Below are positions 57,790-64,000 of a stretch of 64,000 nucleotides of DNA, piece by piece (within the stretch, counting starts at the first letter, position 1; every line of letters begins with the position of its first letter). The position numbers and the translations under genes are program-made. The stretch comes from Salvia splendens (Eukaryota; Streptophyta; Magnoliopsida; Lamiales; Lamiaceae), in assembly GCF_004379255.2 (NCBI RefSeq), contig NC_056042.1, positions 12,881,901-12,945,900 of the forward strand, read 5' to 3'. The notes under the pieces were generated by a model. The model was not told the DNA's origin. It saw nothing but the letters and a program-made list of their open reading frames with translations, and did no database searches.

Positions 57790-58320
57790 TAAATAGTTTA
57801 TACTCGTATTTAAGAGTTCTTCAATTTCCATTGACAGTTTATGCTCGTATCATAGAGCTTCTTCAATTCATCATTGATAATTTATACTCGTATCAAAGAG
57901 TTATTGAAAGTTTAGACTCGTTTCAAGGAGTTCTTCAATTTTTCTTCATTGAAAGTTTAGGCTCTTATCAAGGAGCTCTTTAATTTTTTGTTGACGGTTT
58001 TAACTCGTGTCAAGGAGCTTCAATTTTTGGTTGACAGTTTTAACTCGTGTTAAGGAGTCATCTTAGATAGTTTTAGCTCGTTTCCAGGAGCCATCTTAGA
58101 CAGTTTTAACTCATATCATGGAGCCATCTTAGATAGTTTTAGCTCGTATCTAGGAGCCACTTCATTTTTTTTCTGACTGACAGTTTTTACTCGTGTCGAG
58201 GAGCTCATTCAGACAGTTTTGACTCTTGTCGAGGAGCTCATTCTGACAGTTTTGACTCTTGTCGAGGAGCTAATTCGGATAGTTTTGACTCGTGTCGAGG
58301 ATCTCATTCGGACAGTTTTG
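57790..58320. repeat. Minisatellite in element G
   Basis: Diverged tandem units contain AGTTTTGACTCGTGTCGAGG and GAGCTCATTC-like words. Unit length is about 35-45 bases and most regular at 58160-58320 (GACAGTTTTGACTCTTGTCG). The left units are more degraded. No coding role is seen. Confidence 0.8.
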
Positions 58321-58527
58321 ATTCTCAACAGCTCGGTAGAGACAATGCCCATTCGGCTTTATTTCATTGATGGTAAATCCAAGAGGCTCGACCTTTTTCT
58401 CTAATTTCTCATCTTCAATCATTCGATCACTCACAATTTGGCTCTGCTCCTCTTGTATTCTTTGCTCCCTGGTTGCATCCTGTTCGGCTCTTTTCTTATG
58501 CTTTTTGGCACTCTTACTGAGTTTTGA
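58321..58527 (-). pseudogene. Second copy of a captured OTU gene fragment
   Basis: These 207 bases match 59201-59407 with eight visible mismatches. On the minus strand they encode [15 protein letters not shown], then [17 protein letters not shown] and the [15 protein letters not shown] OTU start. The codon that is a TAA stop in the other copy is CAA (Gln) here, so this copy is nearer the source gene at that point. Confidence 0.8.
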
Positions 58528-58716
58528 GGACCAACGATGGTGGATAATTAGTTAGCTGGAGAAGAGAACAACCAGGAAAGGAGTCGAAGCAGTATAAGAA
58601 TCTTCCGGTAGTGTACTTCCTCTCCACCTCTATCGGATAATTCTTCGAATGCTTTGACTCCTTTTCTAGTTGTTCTCTTCTCCAGCTAACTGATTATCCA
58701 CCATCGTTGGTCCTCA
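58525..58716. repeat. Long hairpin between OTU fragments
   Basis: Inverted arms of about 75 bases (58525-58600 and 58641-58716) contain GGACCAACGATGGTGGATAA and its complement around a 40-base loop. The arms differ at only a few positions. This could form a stable RNA stem. Confidence 0.88.
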
Positions 58717-58897
58717 ACTTTCTGGTGGCAGTCTCTCCCCTTCATTCTCTGTGGCTATCTTCTCGGCATCCTTCAAGGCACCCATTTTTGGCCTCCATCA
58801 TCGGTACTTTTGCGTCATACTATTGACGCTCCATCGGTGTGTGGGCTGCGTCTTTGTAGCTTTCTCGCCCTTTCGTCATCTTTGGCCTTCATGACCA

Positions 58898-59861
58898 TTA
58901 TAGATTTGGAGAGAAGTTGTTCGGTCGCATTCTTCCTCTCCCCCTCGGCCAGACAAACCGTGAACTTCTTCTTATCTTGACATCAGCCTTCTTCTCCGGG
59001 CGTGGTTTCCTGAGGTTGGCCACTGGCCTTTCATCTTTAAAACTTTCTGTAAGGGACTCTTCGGATTCTCCATCTGCTATATTCTCAGATAGTAAAAATG
59101 ACCGAAAATCTGTTGCATGTTCCCGCATATAAGCAGCCACCGTTTTCCGAAGCTCTTGGTAGTTATAAGAAGAAGTGCCTCCAGATTAGAGGGCCAACTG
59201 ATTCTCAATAACTCGGTAGAGACAATGCCCATCCGGCTTTATTTCATTGATGGTAAATCCAAGAGGCTCGAGCTTTTTCTCTAACTTCTCATCTTCAATC
59301 ATTCGATCACTCACAATTTGGCTCTGCTCCTCTTATATTCTTTGCTCCCTGGCTGCATCCTGTTCGGCTATTTTCTTATGCTTTTTGGCACTCTTACTGA
59401 GTTTTGACAGCTCAACTTTATTTGTGATTGAAACCCCTGCAATAGCCTTCACCACCAAGTCATCAAGCTTTCCTTTTTTGACTGTTGCTACTGCTATTAA
59501 AGCCTAAAGAAGCCAGTTCATCGGCCTGTCTTTCTTTAAGCTTTGTTGAGAGTCTAGCTATCTCTTCATCAATTTGTTTCTTCTTTGTTTTTCTCTCTGC
59601 CTTGCTACCTTTAGCAGCCGCCTTTTTCATTGCAACTTCTTTGTTCTGCAGATCAGTAGTCTCTTTCCTGTGTCTCGAAAGTACCTCTTCAAGTGTTTCT
59701 TGAACAAAAATATGGGGCAGAGAACTTTGTAAATTGTGGGAATGTAACAATAATTCCTTCACAAAGCAGAATAGCCTATTGATATTTGGTGCAACCCCTT
59801 TTTCTTTTTTGGGATTTTTTGGGTACAAGAATCCGATTGAACGGTTCCTTTTTTTGAACAA
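58898..59861 (-). pseudogene. Captured OTU-domain deubiquitinase gene fragment (OTU5-like)
   Basis: Reading downwards from 59861, the N-terminal part has [31 protein letters not shown] and [15 protein letters not shown] recognise this as the charged N-terminus of the plant OTU5-type deubiquitinase (cysteine protease removing ubiquitin). After a one-base shift near 59490 it continues KAIAGVSI, a TAA in EQRI-stop-EEQ near 59336, then [16 protein letters not shown] with the catalytic Asp and Cys of the OTU motif. A second TAA follows near 59190. YQELRKTVAAYMREHATDF ends the OTU homology near 59100. The catalytic His end is missing and the tail (about 59080-58898) is unrelated. The fragment reads as exon sequence without obvious introns, suggesting capture of processed RNA. 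Confidence 0.85.
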
Positions 59862-59894
59862 ACTAACGACGGATCGTTAGCTGCTCTGATACCA

Positions 59895-60097
59895 TGTTAG
59901 AAAATACAATGCGGAAAATAAAAGATTATTGCAGAAAGTAAAAGACGGGGAGAACTTTAAAGACTACATTGTGAATTACTTGAATTAATTCTCTCAATGG
60001 TTACACAACCTTTTATAGGCTCTAATTCTAGCTATACATGGAAAATATATTCTAATTATACTAATATCCCTTTTATTTGATTTTCTATAATCTTTAA
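59895..60097 (-). repeat. 5' LTR of element G, truncated by copia D
   Basis: It starts TGTTAGAAAA at 59895 and matches 57447 onward to about 57648, where copia D is inserted at 60098. The primer site is just outside at 59880-59894. Confidence 0.85.
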
Positions 60098-61558
60098 TGA
60101 AGGGGTTAGCAGCGGAAGCGTGAACAAGATACGATCACATAAATTTGATCTATTTAACAGATTATTTAGACAAATTCTATTCGCATAATTATCACATGTA
60201 TCATGATCATAACTTGAATTAAAACATGCTTTAGCATATAAAATCCCTAAAACATGCTGATTACGGAATTAGCCAATTTACCTCGTTGATTCAATCAAGA
60301 ATCGATGATGGCTTGCTCCGTCTCCACGTGAAGATCTTCAGTACTCGACCTCTGATCTTCTGACTGGTGTCCCGGACTGTATACTGATATTTGTGTGGGC
60401 AAATCTTACCAGAATACTAGGACTCGAATAATGAAGACAGAACTCAGCTCACGGAGGGAGCAATTTTCGAATTCTCTCTCTTTCTAGAGGGGGACGAAAA
60501 TTCTTGCTATAATAATTATGTTTTTTGTCTCCTTTATTCTCATATTTATAAAGTCACATATTGGGCCCAGTCAGGGATCTAAGGAAGAATTTGGACATGG
60601 CCTCACCCAATTAGCTTTTTACTAATTAAATTGAACCCACAATTTAATATAAGCTTATATTGGAATATTATAAGCAGCCACTACAGAAGTAATATTGCAC
60701 TGCCGTTCCAAATCTGAAATTACAAGTATTGCAGGTTTCCTTTTATTTGTTTAATTCATTTCCCGCGCTTAAGATAGAAACATCCATTAATTAATTAATG
60801 TCTGCTATGGACTTAATTAATTAACATATTTTATTCTCCAAGAGTGGAGTTAGCAAGAAACTCTTATTTATTATTCATAAAGTAATTAAACTCCAACTAG
60901 CTAGGTTCCAAATAATAAAACCTCGTTTCGAGCTCCTCTTGAGGACATTATCAAACGAGACTCTCCTCGCGCATGATTCAACATAATAGCAATCGTAGCA
61001 CCGCTAGATAATGATCACCACTACCCAATATACCTGAATCGTTGGGTGACGAAAAACCCGCACCTTTGGTAAGTCAAAGTAGTAGATACTCAATATCGTA
61101 TGCTCAATGCTAATGTACATTGATTAAGAAATTAATTATCAAGACCTCGTCTTTCAGTAGATAGCATAAAGACCCGTCTTGCTGTTAGATCCATTCAGTG
61201 CTATACCACGCCAACGTCATCATATTTCAATAAGGCTTAGAAATAATCGGACTGACATTGCAACCTTTCACGATAGGTAGTCTAGGTCTATCTGGGTTAT
61301 GAAATTCTTATTTTTCTTTGTTCAGAACTGACCGTGTACCTTAAATTGGACGAAGCCCACAACCGGTCTACTAGAACAAAGACTTAGACTTATGTTATGT
61401 TCGGCTTATACATTTAAATATGCAATAAACATCCATTAAATGTAAAACATAACAACATTATGACAAAAATAATCTTTTGCATTCATTGGAAAATAATTAT
61501 TAGAGTTTTACAGTATTCAATCACTCGAAAGGTGATTTCTAGTATACAAACCATAACA
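60098..61558 (-). repeat. 3' LTR of copia D
   Basis: This 1461-bp LTR on the minus strand begins TGTTATGGTTTG at 61558 and ends near AACCCCTTCA at 60098. It is clearly related to the element E LTR but with many substitutions, so it is a distinct older or separate subfamily member. Confidence 0.82.
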
Positions 61559-61627
61559 ATCTCCCACTTATACTCAAAACAGCTTTCGAGTATACAAAAT
61601 AGTGTGCACACGTCAAATTTCTCCCAC

Positions 61628-63190
61628 TTATACTGAAAGCAAGTTGAGGTCTTGAATGAGTCGAACTCCCATCCCTTCAACGTGGCCCTCGAACGGTTTT
61701 AACACCAATGCCTTTGTAAAAGGATATGCCAGGTTGTTCTCTGACGCAATCTTGACCACATGTATGTCTCCTCTCTGCACTATATCCCTTATGATATGAT
61801 TCTTCCGCTCCATGTATTTGCTCGCTTTGTGAGCTCTTGGTTCCTTCGAATTTGCCACAGCACCAGAATTGTCACAATAAACCGTGATGCTCTTGGGCAG
61901 ATTCACAACCATTCCTAAATCCATAAGGAAGTTCTTGAACCATACTACCTCTTTTGCAGCCTCCGAAGCGGCCACATACTCAGCTTCCATGGTCGAGTCC
62001 GCGATGCATTTCTGCTTCACACTCTTCCAAATTACGGCTCCTCCTCCTAAGGTGAACACATATCCTGAAGTAGATTTTCTCGAGTCCTGATCAGCTTGAA
62101 AGTCTGAGTCATAATATCCCAAAGGACAGAGCTCGACTGCATTGTAAACTAGAGCATAGTCCTAAGTCCGTTTAAGGTACTTGAGTATGTTCTTTACGGC
62201 AGTCCAATGTCCTTGGCCGATATCTTGCACCATGCCAACAGCAAAGCAAATATCAGGCCCCGTACAAAGCATAGCATACATGAGACTTCTAACTGCCGAA
62301 GCATATGGAATTCTTCTCATTGCTTGTATCTCAGACGGCGTTTTGGGGCACATCTCTTGAGATAGATGGATGCCATGTCTAAAAGGTAAGAAACCTTTCT
62401 TGGCGTCCTGCATGCTAAAGCGACTAAGTACTGTTTCGATGTAAGGTTCTTGAGATAAGCACAACATCTTTTTTTCTCGATTCCTAAGAACCTTGATCCC
62501 GAGGATGTGTCCCGTGTCTCCCATATCCTTCATCTCGAACTGGTTTGACAACCATGTTCGTACTGATGACAACATCTTTTTATTGTTTCCAATTAATAGA
62601 ATGTCATCTACATATAAAATTAAGAACACTACATTCAACCTTCTTGTACACACAGCTTTCACTTGGGCATTTTTCGAATCCAAACTTGCAAACAGTTTGA
62701 TCGAAACATTGGTTCCATGATCTAGATGCTTGAGGCCATAAATGGCCTTCTTAAGCTTCCAAACCATGTGTTCCTTGCCCTTTATGGTATAACCTTCGGG
62801 TTGTTCCATGTAGATGGTCTCCTCAAGACCGCCATTTAGAAACGCAGTCTTAACGTCCATCTGCCATACATCCCAATCCATATAAGCTGCTATAGACAAT
62901 AGTATCCGGATCGATTTGAGCATGGCCACTGGGGAGAAAGTCTCGTCGGAATCGACACCTTCCTTTTGGGTATACCCCTTAGCTACTAATCTTGCCTTGA
63001 AGACTTTAACTCATCCATCGGGTCCACGTTTACGTTTATATATCCACTTGCTCCCAATGGCAGTACAGCCTTCGGGTAGGACGGACAAATCGTAGACGTC
63101 TTTGTCTATCATAGATTGTAGTTCCGAATCCATTACTTTCACCCATTCGCAATGATCGACATCTACCTGCGCTTCCGCAAAGTTCTAGGG
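61628..63190 (-). pseudogene. Copia D reverse transcriptase and RNase H
   Basis: The pre-RT segment at about 63190-63000 contains HCEWVKVMDSELQSM and GSKWIYKRKRGPDG. RT runs from about 63000 to 62162: RLVAKGYTQKEGVDS, DVKTAFLNGGLEETIYMEQ, KKAIYGLKH and LILYVDDILLIGN with the YVDD active site. RNase H runs to 61628: GYYDSDFQADQDSRKSTSGY, ADSTMEAEYVAASEAAKE and HIIRDIVQRGDIHVVKI. Frame shifts or stops lie near 63010 and between 62162 and 62122. It is a near-complete but probably inactive relative of the element E polymerase. Confidence 0.9.
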
Positions 63191-63201
63191 ATCTAATATC
63201 T

Positions 63202-64000
63202 GTCACGACCGCATTTCCTAAGGATAGGAAGCACGGGGAATCGTGACTAGTGGGGAAATTAAGAAGCGGGGAAGAAGGGGGTAGCAATAAAGGGAATCCG
63301 AAATATCGATCAAAAGATGAAATTTCATTAATCAAACAATGTTCAAATCCCGAAAATACATAACGTAAGTGACATAGTTTGACAACTCAAAGGAAAGTAA
63401 AGAGATTCTTAAAACGTAGAGTAGCGGAAGCAAATGAGAGTTTAGCTACTACTATGTATGAAGACACAATAGTAACCGGATATGTCAAGCCATCATAGAG
63501 TGAATCTCGGGTTTTACTTTAAAAAGGCCGAGAAACACCAAAATCATTCCTTAAAAAAAATAGTGTCTGCGCAGACAAACATCATCCTCCATCATATACC
63601 ATATCTGAACCATCATGTGAAACGAGAATGTGGCCACAAACTCGATCACTGGACCGGCCGACCTAGGGGACAGCTCACGATCCCCATCAGTGCTCTAGCC
63701 TAAGTAGGGCTTAGACCCTAGTTAGACCTGAATTCGTTAACCATCAAAGTCTAGTAGAGTTTTATTCTAGTAGACAATCAGATAGGCAATTTCAAAACAT
63801 AAAACACGGCATGACATACTATTTAAACCATCCTTATTACACCATAAACATACCAATTTAAAATAAATTAAAGTAATAAAGCCAACCTCAAAAGCTTAGG
63901 ATTTCCGTAAATAGTTCCTCGTTCCGACTTTTAGCGTGCGTACGAACCACCTTTTCAGAAAATACATAAAGTTCACATCAATTCTCGGTAACGAAGGTAT
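63202..64000 (-). repeat. Gypsy LTR H (partial), same family as gypsy C
   Basis: It begins TGTCACGACCGCATTTCC at 63202 and follows the gypsy C LTR (33211 onward) with substitutions and a deletion near 63480 that removes the CAACCTGCAC region. It runs off the window. ATATC (63197-63201) may be one copy of the target duplication. It interrupts copia D. Confidence 0.85.

Larger units (their letters stand above)
57447..60097 (-). mobile_element. LTR element G carrying captured OTU gene fragments (right end interrupted)
   Basis: This is an LTR element on the minus strand. The left LTR (57447-57729) begins TGTTAGAAAA and ends TTCCAACA, and repeats at 59895-60097. Inside the right LTR the minus strand reads TGGTATCAGAGCAGC, the initiator tRNA-Met primer site. 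Beside the left LTR is AACTTGAGGGGGAG, a polypurine tract. TTATC precedes the left LTR, but the other duplication is not in the window because copia D interrupts the right LTR at 60098. The interior contains OTU gene fragments, a minisatellite and a hairpin instead of gag-pol. It is non-autonomous. Confidence 0.85.
60098..64000 (-). mobile_element. Copia element D (partial; extends past the window; split by gypsy LTR H)
   Basis: This minus-strand copia element has its 3' LTR at 60098-61558. The polypurine tract (AAGTGGGAGAT on the minus strand) adjoins it, and RNase H and RT read downstream. It is cut at 63202 by a gypsy LTR. The LTR matches that of element E in order and motifs (TAGGGGTT-like end, CACGTGAAGATC region, TTAATTAATTAA stretch), with more divergence. 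The 5' half of the element lies beyond the window. Confidence 0.85.

Noticed and set aside
1..64000. CRISPR arrays, tRNA and rRNA genes
   Set aside because: No evenly spaced repeats with unique spacers and no cloverleaf or rRNA-like sequence were recognised; tRNA-like words found are retroelement primer sites.

Overview
This window looks like nuclear DNA of a flowering plant, most likely a eudicot. It holds Ty1/copia and Ty3/gypsy LTR retrotransposons whose primer-binding sites match plant initiator tRNA-Met, an L1-type LINE, Stowaway, Harbinger and Mutator MITEs, a decayed plastid clpP insertion, and one ten-exon nuclear gene. No prokaryotic operons, CRISPR arrays, rRNA or tRNA genes were seen. 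The species cannot be named from the sequence.

Left block (1-15.4 kb): plastid-derived clpP DNA (about 521-815 and 14049-14362) is split by copia element A (816-14043, minus strand, duplication GTTTG). A is split by copia B (2622-11227, plus strand, duplication ACACC), and B is split by a 5'-truncated LINE (6662-8453, 17-bp duplication). MITEs follow, including a Harbinger MITE inside a Stowaway MITE.

Gene island (15.5-18.5 kb): the only apparently intact host gene is a ten-exon gene on the minus strand encoding a 343-residue nucleotide-sugar transporter of the plant UGNT1 (UDP-GlcNAc transporter) type. All ten exons join in frame with GT-AG introns.

Middle block (18.8-33.2 kb): MITEs come first, including a Mutator-type MITE with a 9-bp duplication. 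Next is a degenerate LTR element (about 21210-27462). It is split by an odd 4.56-kb palindrome (22094-26651) made of two head-to-head gypsy LTR copies and flanked by a perfect 5-bp duplication. An Athila-like gypsy remnant with a broken ORF on the minus strand follows.

Right block (33.2-64 kb): a chromodomain gypsy element C (33211-42762, duplication GCTCC) has very similar 2.9-kb LTRs and a gag-to-RT internal deletion. Copia F (42870-56783, duplication TTTAC) carries non-autonomous copia E (47549-56451, duplication CAACA) in its 3' LTR. Element G (from 57447) has captured fragments of a plant OTU-type deubiquitinase gene. It is interrupted by copia D (from 60098), a coding relative of E, and D is in turn interrupted by a gypsy LTR H that runs off the window.

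The retroelement ORFs are nearly all broken. The layout is repeated nested insertion around one surviving gene. The least ordinary structures are the duplication-flanked LTR palindrome, the OTU gene capture, and the E/D parasite-partner pair.
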